A stretch of 39,510 bases of DNA from an uncultured Allobaculum sp. GTDB taxonomy: Bacteria; Bacillota_I; Bacilli_A; Erysipelotrichales; Erysipelotrichaceae. The translations under genes were made by a program, and so were the position numbers. How positions within the stretch are numbered: position 1 is the first letter of the stretch; each line of letters begins with the position of its first letter. The stretch is from positions 1 through 39,510 of the forward strand of contig CAJTVE010000024.1 in assembly GCA_910579655.1 (NCBI GenBank), read 5' to 3'. Shown piece after piece: positions 7,916-17,091 of this stretch. Below the pieces are notes generated by a model. It did no database searches. It worked only from the letters and a program-made list of their open reading frames with translations, and was not told the DNA's origin.

Positions 7916-9409
7916 ATGGTAACTAAGGATTTACAACCCCGCCAGGCCGGAATTCTGATGCCGGTCTTCTCGATTCCCTCCCCTTATGGAATCGGTGATT
8001 TTTCTTCCAATACATATCGCTTTATCAAAGATTGTGCCCAGGCAGGACTGGGCATCTGGCAGATTCTGCCACTGGGGCCGATTGAAACTGGCGAAGGACC
8101 TTATCGAACGTATTCGTCATTTGCGATTGATCCGATTTATATCTCAATCGAAGAACTTCAAAAAGATGGCTTGCTGGAAACGATCACCACCCTCGATTCC
8201 AGTCCGGATGAAGTGGAATATGTAAAAGTGCGCGCATTTAAGGAGCCATATTTCAGACAGGCCTTTGAAGCGTTTCGAAGAAGTGAAAACGAAGAGCTGA
8301 AAAAAGACTGGAAATCATTTTTAAAACAAGCGTATTGGTTAGATCGTTATGCCTTATTTATGGCACTGAAAAAGAAAAACGATATGAAGCCCTGGATGGA
8401 GTGGCCCATGGAAGAGCGCCAGAAAACAACCCCCGATGAAAGCCTGGAACAGGAAGTCGAGTATCAGAAATTCCTGCAGTGGCAGGCGTTTTGGCAATGG
8501 CGCAAGATCATTGATTTTGCCCACGCGCATGGCATTCATGTCATTGGGGATATTCCCATTTATGTCTCGGGCGATTCGGCTGATGTGTGGCAATATCCCG
8601 AGGCTTTTGAACTGGATGAACAGGGGAAGCCGCTGCAGTATTCTGGATGTGCTCCAGATGATCTGGGCGATGGTCAGTTCTGGGGAAACCCGATTTACAA
8701 CTGGGATGCTTTGAAGAAGATGAATTATGACTACTGGGTCAAACGACTGGGCTGGTCGGCTTGCTTAACCGATACCGTGCGCCTGGATCACTTTATCGGC
8801 TTTGACCGATATTGGGCAATACCGGCCGATAATCCAGTGCCAAAAGCCGGCCACTTCGAAGAGGGACCCGGGGAAGCATTGTTTGATGCCGTATTTAAAG
8901 CTGATCCTTCGCTGTCCTTTATCGTTGAAGACCTTGGTGTCCTGCGTTTGCAGGTGACTTTACTTAAAGATAAATACGGCATGCTTGGCATGCGGGTTTC
9001 GCAATATGCTTTTGGTCCTGCAGAAGAAAAAGCGGGGTATCGGCTGCCGGAAGCCTGCATCGTCTATCCAGGCACCCATGACAATGATCCCATCGAGGGC
9101 TGGTATGCCTCTTTGCCAAAGCACGAACGCAAACAGATCAATAAGATCTTCCGTCACTTAAAACTGAAAGGCCGCAGCATTTCTGATCGTATGGTGGACT
9201 ATTGCCTGAAGACGGACTGCCGGATTGCAATTCTGCCGATGCAGGATCTGCTCAACTTCGATGAGACGACCCGCATTAACCGGCCGGGCACGCCTGGGGA
9301 TGAAAACTGGAAGTGGCGGCTCAATGATTTTGCGCTGTTCGAAAGCCGGCTGGATTCGATCCGCCGTAAGCTCAAAAATACCAACCGACTGGTCAGCAGA
9401 GTTCATTAA
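7916..9409 (+). CDS. malQ: 4-alpha-glucanotransferase (amylomaltase), GH77
   Basis: MalQ transfers alpha-1,4-glucan chains between maltodextrins, releasing glucose, in cytosolic maltodextrin and glycogen metabolism. The 497-residue length is normal. The N-terminus has the family signature (RQAGILMPVFSIPSPYGIGD) and the middle has GDIPIYVSGDSADVW. The GH77 catalytic residues are all present: nucleophile D291 (RLDHFIGFDRYW), acid/base E338 (IVEDLG) and D389 (GTHDND). The ATG at 7916 is chosen because the family signature follows directly, although the ribosome site (AGGAA, about 3 nt away) is poor. No other maltose genes are adjacent, so it seems to be a single-gene unit ending at the strong hairpin at 9675-9725. 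Confidence 0.95.
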   Translation: MVTKDLQPRQAGILMPVFSIPSPYGIGDFSSNTYRFIKDCAQAGLGIWQILPLGPIETGEGPYRTYSSFAIDPIYISIEELQKDGLLETITTLDSSPDEVEYVKVRAFKEPYFRQAFEAFRRSENEELKKDWKSFLKQAYWLDRYALFMALKKKNDMKPWMEWPMEERQKTTPDESLEQEVEYQKFLQWQAFWQWRKIIDFAHAHGIHVIGDIPIYVSGDSADVWQYPEAFELDEQGKPLQYSGCAPDDLGDGQFWGNPIYNWDALKKMNYDYWVKRLGWSACLTDTVRLDHFIGFDRYWAIPADNPVPKAGHFEEGPGEALFDAVFKADPSLSFIVEDLGVLRLQVTLLKDKYGMLGMRVSQYAFGPAEEKAGYRLPEACIVYPGTHDNDPIEGWYASLPKHERKQINKIFRHLKLKGRSISDRMVDYCLKTDCRIAILPMQDLLNFDETTRINRPGTPGDENWKWRLNDFALFESRLDSIRRKLKNTNRLVSRVH

Positions 9410-9937
9410 TTTGATCGGCCTGTCTGGATTCATCCAAGAAACAGGACAGACCAGACCGAAAACTCAGATCCAAAAATCAAACCAGAAATTCAGACCGGAC
9501 CAGGCTGCAGGCAGGGAGGTCTGATCAGAAATCCTGAACAAAATATAAGGAAAACAGGAAGATCAGAATTGTCTGCTGGTTATGAACAGCCTCTAACTCT
9601 TTAAAAACTGCAGACCATTCACAAGGTCTTAAAAACTTGCTCAATCGAAGCGGCAGGCGATGTATACTCTCATCAATCCCCCAAGAAAAAGGCGGCCGCC
9701 AAAGCCGCCTTTTTCTTGGGGGATTGAAATCGAATTGAACCCCGGATCCAGGTCTGAATTGAGGCCTTTTGACCAACTGTTTCTGATACAGAAAAGAAAC
9801 TGCATTGAACCAGTCTGCTGACCATAGAAACCATCAAACAGACTTTGGATAAAATAAAATTGTCTGCTGATGCCGAGAATTCAATCCTTTCATGAAATCA
9901 TATTCTGAATAGACCAGTTTCTGGCCCTTAAACGATC
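9410..9937. other. Intergenic region between convergent malQ and lipoprotein genes
   Basis: No gene is seen. The region holds a loose cluster of CAGACC/GGACC repeats (about 9440-9520) and the large hairpin at 9675-9725, listed separately. Otherwise it is A-rich, featureless sequence. Confidence 0.5.
9675..9725. terminator. Strong bidirectional terminator, 22-bp stem
   Basis: A perfect 22-bp inverted repeat (9675-9696 and 9704-9725) surrounds a 7-nt loop, CGCCAAA. The GC core GGCGGC/GCCGCC is flanked inside the stem by A5 and T5 and then by CCCCC/GGGGG. It lies between the convergent malQ and lipoprotein genes and can act for both, though it is about 210-265 nt from each stop codon. Confidence 0.7.
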
Positions 9938-11059
9938 TTAGTCTTCCAGCGGCAGATCGAGCGTGAAGGAAGAACCGGCCGTTAGGGTTTCGTTTTGAAT
10001 CTTTTCAAACAGAGAATTGAGGAAGTCCATCGCCGCAGGCCCATCGACTTTTTTAAGGGTATCTGAACGGGAAGTGGAGGCAGTATATGTCTGGCCATCA
10101 TAGACAAATGTTTCTTCCAGATCCAGGAGCGCTTTTTCAATTGCACCTTGGGCATTGAGATGGAAAGTCAGTTCGGCCCTGGTGGTCTGATACGTGTCTG
10201 CCCTGTAATTGCCCGTTTCAAACAGGTCTTTGCGATCCTTTTGCCGGTCGAGTACCTGGTTATAGGTGTTCAGATTTTTGGCCTGAACGGTAAACAGATA
10301 CCCATCTCCATCCGGTTTGATCTCGAAGGTATAGAAATCCGGATTTTTGTAGGGAGCAATGGGCAGGGCGTTGCCAAACATCGAAGAGAACAACTGTGTT
10401 TCGTTGGCAATCAGATTCTGACGAATCTGTTCGTCACTTAAGTTCGAAGTTTCTTCTTCTTTACCGGGAAGAATACTTTTGAGCGTCAGGGTCGGATTTG
10501 GAGTTGTGTACTGTCCGCTATCAAAGCTGGCAGAAAGAGCAGTTGTAGACTGGGCATCCATTTTGACAAAAGCGACGTAGGCATCCGAGATTCCACTGGG
10601 GGCATTGCGGGTGACTTCGTAGAGGGTGGTTCCCTCTAAGTAGCAGGAGAGAATCTTATCCGCGGTTTTGGTTTTCAAAATGAACTGACGTTGCGTATTT
10701 GTTTCAGGAACCTGGCTTGAGCGCAGCTGATCGATCTGGAAGCAATAGTCATAGGCAGCAGCAGTATGGCTGATCAGAGCATTAAAAGCGGCATTGACTT
10801 CTTTGGCAGAAGACTGATCGGAAAGGGCGCCCAACTGCTCGAGAACACTGGCCTGATTTTCTTTCGAGGTGTTCACGGTGTCCGAAGAGGAAGCAGACGA
10901 AGATGAGGTGCTGATCTTTGCCTGAACAGAACTTGAAGATGTTTTTTCTTCCGAGAAAACGGAATGGGTGGAGGAAGGGCTTGAAACCTGTCCATTTGGT
11001 GTGGTACAGCCGGCAAGGAAGAGAACAGCCCCGAAAAGAAGGGCAGAAAATTTACGCAT
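9938..11059 (-). CDS. Secreted lipoprotein of unknown function
   Basis: A 373-residue protein with a lipoprotein signal: a short basic start (MRK), a hydrophobic core, and the lipobox LAGC with the lipidated cysteine at residue 18. A Ser/Thr-rich linker follows (about residues 20-70), then a globular part of roughly 300 residues, alternating strand-like and polar segments, with no motif I recognise. It should be anchored on the outer face of the membrane. AAAGGA is placed 7 nt before the ATG. The gene is monocistronic on the minus strand, and its upstream region is shared with the divergent membrane-protein gene. It could be a substrate-binding or envelope-monitoring protein; no function is claimed. 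Confidence 0.8.
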   Translation of the reverse strand: MRKFSALLFGAVLFLAGCTTPNGQVSSPSSTHSVFSEEKTSSSSVQAKISTSSSSASSSDTVNTSKENQASVLEQLGALSDQSSAKEVNAAFNALISHTAAAYDYCFQIDQLRSSQVPETNTQRQFILKTKTADKILSCYLEGTTLYEVTRNAPSGISDAYVAFVKMDAQSTTALSASFDSGQYTTPNPTLTLKSILPGKEEETSNLSDEQIRQNLIANETQLFSSMFGNALPIAPYKNPDFYTFEIKPDGDGYLFTVQAKNLNTYNQVLDRQKDRKDLFETGNYRADTYQTTRAELTFHLNAQGAIEKALLDLEETFVYDGQTYTASTSRSDTLKKVDGPAAMDFLNSLFEKIQNETLTAGSSFTLDLPLED

Positions 11060-11237
11060 GGAAAAATCCTTTCATTGAACTGGCGGCCATCTGAAAAAAG
11101 CTGGACTTTTCAAGTGTTCTGCTTAGAAAAGACAAAAAACAGAAAGTAAACGCTCTTGCAAAGACAACAGTTCAGACTGGAGTTGAGCTTTCAGACTGAC
11201 CAAATCGAAAAATTGACCGAAATTTGATTCGATTATT

Positions 11238-11246
11238 TGTTACAAT
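11238..11246 (+). promoter_or_regulatory. Extended -10 promoter
   Basis: TGTTACAAT at 11238-11246 is a TG-n-TACAAT extended -10 element, about 108 nt upstream of the membrane-protein ATG at 11354. TTGACC at 11213 is too far upstream (22-nt spacer) for a classical -35, so the extended -10 is the stronger evidence. Confidence 0.4.
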
Positions 11247-11353
11247 AACACACACAATCAGACCAGGCGCCTAAAAATTTGCGGTCTGATCTGGATTGTT
11301 CTGTTTCAGACAATCCAGATTCAGCGGATCCTGGCAAAAAGAAAGGTCATTTT

Positions 11354-11890
11354 ATGGAAGTCTATGCTGAATACAGCGTTCCGGCGATCCCCAAGTTTTC
11401 CCAGCTGATGCTTCGCAATCTGCTGATTTTAATGGGGATTCTGTTCTTTATCCTGTCTCCGACACTTTACTACACACTGGTTTTTTCGATTACCTGTTTT
11501 ACGCTGGCTTATTATTACAATCATTCGCTGCGAATCGACTATGAGTACATCATCTGCAACGATGAATTTCATATTGACCGTATTGTCAATAAAAACAAAC
11601 GCCGCAAAGCCTACCGTCTGAATCTGCAGTTTCTGGAAGTCTTTACGGATATGCAGTCCGTTGTCGATGAATATTCCCGTTCCAAACTGCGCGGACGGCG
11701 GGTCATCCGCAAAAACTTTCGCAACCCGAAATACAAACCCTATCTGCTCGTAGTGCACGATGCAGATCGAACCGAATGTGTCATCATCAATGGATCTGCT
11801 GAACTTGTCCAGGCCTTCCGCCAGCGCTATCCTCAGAAAACCAAACTTTCTTTTGAAACCTTAACCGAACTGCGTACAGTTGAGGCCTGA
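11354..11890 (+). CDS. Small membrane protein, DUF6106-like
   Basis: A 178-residue protein with two adjacent hydrophobic helices near the N-terminus (about residues 22-62) and a cytosolic, basic C-terminal part. The pattern MEVYAEY, two helices, then YEYIICNDEFHIDRIVNKNKRR resembles the uncharacterised DUF6106 family of Clostridia and Erysipelotrichia. The ATG at 11354 is preferred over an upstream in-frame start at 11279 because AAAGG stands about 8 nt before it and the extra 25 residues look non-coding. No function is known. It is monocistronic, with an extended -10 promoter upstream and a hairpin terminator downstream. Confidence 0.7.
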   Translation: MEVYAEYSVPAIPKFSQLMLRNLLILMGILFFILSPTLYYTLVFSITCFTLAYYYNHSLRIDYEYIICNDEFHIDRIVNKNKRRKAYRLNLQFLEVFTDMQSVVDEYSRSKLRGRRVIRKNFRNPKYKPYLLVVHDADRTECVIINGSAELVQAFRQRYPQKTKLSFETLTELRTVEA

Positions 11891-11972
11891 TAGAAGAAAC
11901 CCTCTTCTAAAAAGAAGGGCGATCTGAAGCGAAGAAATCTGTTTTTTAAAATCTTATTCGATATCCAGTTCA

Positions 11973-12017
11973 GTCCAGTTTTGATCTGCTTTTTGGCAGA
12001 TCAAAACTGGACTTTTT
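11973..12017 (+). terminator. Intrinsic terminator, 17-bp stem
   Basis: Perfect 17-bp arms (11973-11989 and 11996-12012, GTCCAGTTTTGATCTGC and its complement) are joined by a 6-nt T-rich loop and followed by TTTTT. It ends the DUF6106-like gene unit about 80 nt after its stop. Confidence 0.75.
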
Positions 12018-13113
12018 CAGGTCTGCTTTTTGATTCATTATCGATTTGGCTAGACTCGACTCACTCGACTCGTTCCTGTTCAGCAAAAAAATATCAGATT
12101 CGAGATGGAAAGCCTTTTTTGATTTGCAGGGCGCAAAGAGACAGAAGAGGCAAAAGGGGCTAAAGGGATAAAGACGGTTTCATACCCAAAAAATGTGTGT
12201 TTTCCATACTTTTTTGTGAAATTATCCGATGTGTGCATAAAGATAACTGTTTTGTTCTTTGATTTTGATCGGTCCTACCATTTGTGGACGATAAGTACTA
12301 AAAACGTGTTCGTTCAGGATGGCAGGAAAACCATTTCAATGAAATTTTGTTAGAGATTTCACATGGAGTGGATTACAATAGGCCACGGTTCACAGAAAAG
12401 TTGTGCTCAATGAGAAACATCCGTTTGGCGGGCGGCTTCAAGTTCGATGAAATGTCGACAAAATATCAAAACCCGGCTGTTGCTCTTTGCAGGAGGTTGC
12501 ATACCTGTCAAGCAGCTCGGCAGTCATCTGCGTTCTGGGTTTGGCAGCGATCAGAAAAAAGAGGCGGACTGTGAGTAGACGATCAGACGCATTGAGCACG
12601 CATTCCATTGGCTGACAATGGAGTGCTGAGTGTTGGGCAATTCCGAAAACGGGCAAAACAGGCAATTGGATAGGTAAACGGTGCGCGAAATAAGATCTTA
12701 TATTTGCATAAACGTTGCATTAGCTTCGAAAAATGCGTGCGAATGATCAAAAAACGGTCAAATATGGAATTGAACGGAAGGAAATGGGGATTTTTCTGGA
12801 ATTTGCACAAAAAAATTAGGCGTTTTCTGCGAAATTGCGATATAAATTAACTATCTGAATTCTGAATCCGTTTTCATTCTTGAAAGGCATGAGAACTATT
12901 GCACAACATGGCCACGGGACAGACCGCTATCAGAAAGAGTTGTTCCAGACTCTCTGCTGTCTTTGGCAAATTAGATCGAAATGTTGTGCTTCTGTTTCGT
13001 AAACACGACTCTGAAGCACCGAAAAGAATGAACGTCTTCAGAAAAAACTGAATCTTGCGCAGTGCGGGATTCAGACTCATTTCTGTAATTTTGACATAAG
13101 GAGGAAAATCAAA
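12018..13113. other. Long gene-free upstream region of the sugar transporter
   Basis: About 1.1 kb with no supportable gene on either strand. It contains a tandem 9-bp repeat ACTCGACTC x2 (12054-12071), an imperfect hairpin AGCAC..TCCATTG / CAATGGAGTGCT (about 12595-12627), and AT-rich sequence with TATAAAT near 12841 that could be a -10. TGCATAAACGTTGCA near 12704 is weakly symmetrical but fits no operator consensus I know. The length suggests a complex control region, a small RNA, or a lost regulator gene. Confidence 0.4.
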
Positions 13114-14421
13114 ATGGAAATGAAAAAACTTAGCGCCGGCTTGATGGCTGGTCTGATGGCTCTGTCTATGGCAGGCTGCGGCGGCAGTGGTAATTCTTCT
13201 AGCGGAAGCACAGCTGGTTCGAGTGCAGCTGCTGGTTCCCAGGCCGCTGGCTCCGAAGAAGCAAAAACAGTCACCATGACCGTTTCCGGTCCAAGTGAAG
13301 ACCAGACTTCTGAAGCAGATCCGAACAAAGGATGGCTGCAGGAACAGTGCGAAGCTTTCGCCGCTTTACATCCAAACTGGAATATTACATTTGAATACAA
13401 AGTCATTCCGGAGGGATCCGCTGGTGACGAACTCGCAAAAGACCCTGCTGCCGGTCCTGACGTATACCTGTATGCTTCTGACCAGATTGGCCGTCTGATT
13501 GAAAAGAATGCCATTTCCCGTTTCGGTGGTGCAAACCTCGATGCGATCAACGAAAGCACAGATCCTTCCCTGGTAAATACTGTTACGTATAATGACGGCG
13601 TTTATGGTGTTCCATTTACTTCCAACACTTGGTTCATGTACTACAATAACGAAACTTTCTCTGAAGAAGACGTTAAAAACCTGAACACTATGCTGGAAAA
13701 AGGCACGGTAACCTTCCCAATTGATAACTTCTGGTATTCCGCATCCTTCTTCTATGGCGCAGGATGCACAATGTTTGGCGAAAACGGAACGGATCTGTCG
13801 GCTGGTGTAGACTTCGACAACGAAAACGGTCTGAAAGCCCTGAACTACCTGATCGACCTGGTCAACAATCCTAACTTCGTCAACGATGGCGTTGGTACTG
13901 GTATTGGTTTAAGTAAAGTCCGTGATGGTTCTGCTGGTGACTTCTTCTCCGGTACTTGGGATTACGATGCAGTTGCAGGCGACTTAGGAGACAAACTGGG
14001 TATTGCCGGTGCTCCATCCTATGATCTGGATGGCACAGCGACTCCACTTCGTGCGTATCTGACTTCTAAAGCCATTGGTGTTAACCCAAATACTTCCGAT
14101 CCAGAAGTTGCAAACGCATTGGCTCTGTACCTCGGTGGTAAAGATGCCCAGAAAGCCCATTGGGAACAGCGTTCTATCGTTCCTTGCAACCTTGAACTCT
14201 TAGAAGAACCTGATATTGCTTCTTCCGCCCTGGTTACTGCTCAAAACGATACCGTCAGCAACGCTGTACCACAGCCATCCTTCTCCGCTATGGCCAACAT
14301 CTTCACATATGGTGAAAACTTCGGTAAATCTGTAGTTTCTGGCGAAGTTACAAAAGACAATGCTGCAAGCAAACTGACTGACTGGAACAAACAGATGAAC
14401 GATGCAGCGAAAGCGGAGTAA
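13114..14421 (+). CDS. Sugar ABC transporter solute-binding lipoprotein (MalE/GanS type)
   Basis: A 435-residue extracellular binding protein for a carbohydrate importer. The signal peptide ends in the lipobox MAGC (C22), followed by a Gly/Ser/Ala linker (about 23-50) and the two-lobe fold typical of family 1 sugar-binding proteins (for example GPDVYLYASDQIGRLIEKNAI near 113-133, and GVYGVPFTSNTWFMYYN). It is the first gene of a set with two permeases and two beta-galactosidases, so the likely ligands are lactose or galacto-oligosaccharides, as for Bacillus GanS; this is inferred from context only. AAGGAGG at 13098-13104 sets the ATG at 13114. A hairpin just after the stop may keep its mRNA more abundant than the permease mRNA. 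Confidence 0.92.
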   Translation: MEMKKLSAGLMAGLMALSMAGCGGSGNSSSGSTAGSSAAAGSQAAGSEEAKTVTMTVSGPSEDQTSEADPNKGWLQEQCEAFAALHPNWNITFEYKVIPEGSAGDELAKDPAAGPDVYLYASDQIGRLIEKNAISRFGGANLDAINESTDPSLVNTVTYNDGVYGVPFTSNTWFMYYNNETFSEEDVKNLNTMLEKGTVTFPIDNFWYSASFFYGAGCTMFGENGTDLSAGVDFDNENGLKALNYLIDLVNNPNFVNDGVGTGIGLSKVRDGSAGDFFSGTWDYDAVAGDLGDKLGIAGAPSYDLDGTATPLRAYLTSKAIGVNPNTSDPEVANALALYLGGKDAQKAHWEQRSIVPCNLELLEEPDIASSALVTAQNDTVSNAVPQPSFSAMANIFTYGENFGKSVVSGEVTKDNAASKLTDWNKQMNDAAKAE

Positions 14422-14752
14422 TTCTTCTCTTTTAAAAAGTCTTGAAGCAGTCTGTTTCAATACAGACGAATCTGAATACGCGAAAACACGTATACGTGTT
14501 TTTTTAAATCCTTACAGGATTTAAAAACCTTGAACCGTCTGCCTGCCGGTCTTTGTGGCGAAGGTCTGGTCAGACTCTGAAAAAACGGTTTTGAAGAGTT
14601 GATTTGAAAAGATATGTGAAGACTCAAAAGGCTGAAACGGTTTGCAATTCTGAAAATATGATGCGCCGCCGGCTTATCGATCTGATGACCTGATGATCGG
14701 CTGGCGGCTGCATTCTTTATGATCAGGAATCAAGATTGGAAAGGTAAATCGA
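14422..14752. other. Intercistronic region with stacked hairpins
   Basis: 331 nt separate the binding-protein gene from the first permease gene. Besides the T-tailed palindrome listed separately, it holds AAATCC-TTAC-AGGATTT (14506-14522) and a larger stem near 14662-14711 whose outer arms are GCCGCC and GGCGGC. No promoter is obvious. Such spacing usually serves differential expression of binding protein and permeases. Confidence 0.45.
14483..14505 (+). terminator. Palindromic attenuator/terminator between binding protein and permease
   Basis: The perfect palindrome AAAACACGTATACGTGTTTT (14483-14502) runs into more T to 14505. It can fold with a small loop and act as a partial terminator, giving excess binding protein relative to permease. 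Confidence 0.6.
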
Positions 14753-16154
14753 ATGGCTAAAGAACACAAACGCGGCTTCTTTGCCAGAATGTTCAAAAAG
14801 AACACGGAGTTTATTTCTCCTTATACCGTGATGGATGCTGCCCGCCATGGAAACATGAAGACGAAAATCTCGTTCTTCATCATGGGCTTTGGAAACATGG
14901 CGTATCATCAATGGATTAAAGGCCTCCTGTTCCTTCTGGTTGAAATCGCATTTATTGCTTTCATGGTTCTTTTCGGCGGTCACTGTCTGGCTATGCTCCC
15001 AGGACTGGGTGATGTGGCACAAGGTGAAGTCTGGAATGAAGCCAAAGGTATTTATGAATATACAGCCGGTGATGATTCACTGCTGATTTTGTTATATGGG
15101 ATCGCAACGATTTTCATTATCGTTGGTTTCTGGATTATCTGGTGCGGCACCGTTAAATCGGCCTACAAAGCCCAGATAATGTATGAAGGCGGAAAGAAAC
15201 TTCCGACTTTCAAAGAAGATATTGCCGATCTTTTCGACAAGAAGATGCACTACACGCTGCTGACTCTGCCCGTGATCGGAATTATCATCTTTACGGTTTT
15301 ACCACTGGTCTTCATGATCAGCATGGCGTTCACCAACTACTCCGTTATCGGTAACCACCTGGTTCTGTTTGACTGGGTTGGCTTCAGAAACTTTGGGGAG
15401 GTTCTGAACTTTGGCAGTGAGATCGGTTCTCAGTTCTGGGCGGTACTGGCCTGGACACTGACCTGGGCAGTCTGTGCAACGTTCTCGAACTATATCCTCG
15501 GTATGATTCTGGCTTTGATCATCAACCGCAAAGATACCAAGGGAAAAACATTCTGGCGTTTCTGCTTTATCTTATCGATTGCCGTTCCTCAGTTCGTATC
15601 GCTGCTGATCATGCGTCAGATGCTCAATGAACAGGGGGGCCATCAATACACTGTTATTGAACTGGGGCTGGATCAGTTCGCCGCTGCCATTCTGGACGAA
15701 TGCAGCCTGGGCCCGGGTGACGGTTATCGTCATCAACTGCTGGCTGGGTATTCCATACACCATCCTGCAGGTAACCGGTATTCTGGAAAGTATTCCTGGT
15801 GATCTGTATGAAGCGGCTAAGATTGATGGAGCCAACGCGGTTACGACCTTCTTCAAAATTACGCTGCCGTACATGTTATTCGTAACCACTCCTTATCTGA
15901 TTACACAGTTCACTGGTAACGTAAATAACTTCAACGTTATTTATCTGTTATCGAGAGGTGACCCGACTCAGGTTGGTCATACTGCCGGTGATACCGACTT
16001 GCTGGTAACCTGGCTGTACAAACTGACCATCGACCGCAACTTGTACAACACGGGTGCGGTAATCGGTATCTTCACCTTTATTGTCCTGGCAATTGTTTCC
16101 CTGGTGACCTACCGCACCAGTGGATCCTATAAGAACGAGGAGGGCTTCATGTAA
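14753..16154 (+). CDS. Sugar ABC transporter permease 1 (MalF type), frameshifted
   Basis: Membrane subunit of the importer. The first reading frame runs from 14753 but leaves the family pattern at the G6 run 15634-15639 and ends at 15802. Removing one G restores a 466-residue protein continuing through NEQGAINTLLLNWGWI to the stop at 16154. The continuation carries the permease EAA motif (EAAKIDGANAVTTFFKITLP), which contacts the ATPase, plus the last membrane helices. The N-terminal part has several helices and the usual membrane domain entry (YTLLTLPVIGIIIFTVLPLVFMIS region). The start follows AAAGG at 9 nt. The stop overlaps the next permease start by one base (TAATG). The extra G is either a homopolymer sequencing error or a real inactivating or phase-variable change. 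Confidence 0.85.
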
Positions 16155-17032
16155 TGGCAAATAAAGTGATTAACCCGGAATCGTATGCTCTTAAACGAAA
16201 AATGGTCAACATCCTGGTTTACATTCTGCTGACGGTTCTCGCCGTGATCTGGGTCATGCCGCTGGTGTGGATCGCCCTGCAGTCGTTCCGTGCAGGACGT
16301 GGTGCCTATGTCGCATCCCTGTTTCCTTCGAGCTATACCATTGACAACTATGTGGCGCTGTTCCGGGATACAAACAACCTGAACTTCCCACGTGCATTCA
16401 TGAACACCTTTATCGTTGCGGTGTTCAGCTGCATTATCTCGGTGTTCTTTACGCTGTCGGTCTCTTTTTGCTTCTCCCGTCTGCGCTTCAAATGGAGAAC
16501 CCGTTATATGAACCTGTTCATGATTCTGGGGCTGTTTCCTGGATTCATGGCCATGCTGGCAACCTACTTCATTTTGAAGGCATTAGGTCTGACGCAGGGA
16601 GATCTGATTAAAGTCGCACTGGTTCTGGTGTACTCCGCCTCAACGGGTATGGGCTTTACAATCTCCAAAGGTTTCTTCGATACCATTCCAAAGGCATTGG
16701 ATGAAGCTGCGTATGTGGATGGTGCCACCAGATGGCAGGTGTTCACAAAGATCACTATCCCATTATCAAAACCGATTCTGGTCTATACCGCATTACAGGC
16801 ATTCATGGCTCCATGGATAGACTTCGTTTTCGCAAAGGTTATCTGCGGCGCCAATCAGGATCAGTACACTGTTGCTTTAACAATGTGGAACATGTTAGAG
16901 CGTGAATATATCGATACCTGGTTTGTCCGTTTCGCGGCTGCCGCCGTTCTGGTTTCGATCCCAATTTCCATCATGTTTATCAAGATGCAGGGATTCTATA
17001 CGAACGGTATGGGTGGTGCCGTCAAAGGTTAA
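16154..17032 (+). CDS. Sugar ABC transporter permease 2 (MalG type)
   Basis: A 292-residue inner-membrane permease with six predicted helices and the EAA-loop motif DEAAYVDGATRWQVFTKITIP (in its centre, about residues 185-205), which docks the ATPase. It pairs with the upstream MalF-type permease, whose stop codon it overlaps by one base, so translation is likely coupled. No ATPase gene follows; family members of this type (MsmFG, GanPQ) commonly share a single MsmX/MsmK ATPase encoded elsewhere. A strong terminator lies 22 nt after the stop, ending the transporter unit before lacZ. Substrate is inferred from the neighbouring beta-galactosidases. Confidence 0.92.
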   Translation: MANKVINPESYALKRKMVNILVYILLTVLAVIWVMPLVWIALQSFRAGRGAYVASLFPSSYTIDNYVALFRDTNNLNFPRAFMNTFIVAVFSCIISVFFTLSVSFCFSRLRFKWRTRYMNLFMILGLFPGFMAMLATYFILKALGLTQGDLIKVALVLVYSASTGMGFTISKGFFDTIPKALDEAAYVDGATRWQVFTKITIPLSKPILVYTALQAFMAPWIDFVFAKVICGANQDQYTVALTMWNMLEREYIDTWFVRFAAAAVLVSIPISIMFIKMQGFYTNGMGGAVKG

Positions 17033-17053
17033 ACTCAGCTTTATGGACTCTTC

Positions 17054-17091
17054 AAAGATCGAATGGCGCTTTCCTGTTCGATCTTTTTTTT
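17054..17091 (+). terminator. Intrinsic terminator of the transporter operon
   Basis: AAAGATCGAA (17054-17063) pairs with TTCGATCTTT (17077-17086), with a 13-nt loop, followed by a T-run to 17091. Confidence 0.85.

Noticed and set aside
11144..11160. GTAAACGCTCTTGC as a cre site
   Set aside because: Three mismatches at conserved positions, and it is not placed near a sugar gene promoter.
12704..12718. TGCATAAACGTTGCA as a catabolite-control (cre) site
   Set aside because: It lacks the TGWAANCG-N-TNWCA arrangement; the symmetry is only partial.
13077..13559. 160-codon minus frame over the binding-protein gene
   Set aside because: It is the antisense shadow of a well-supported lipoprotein gene.
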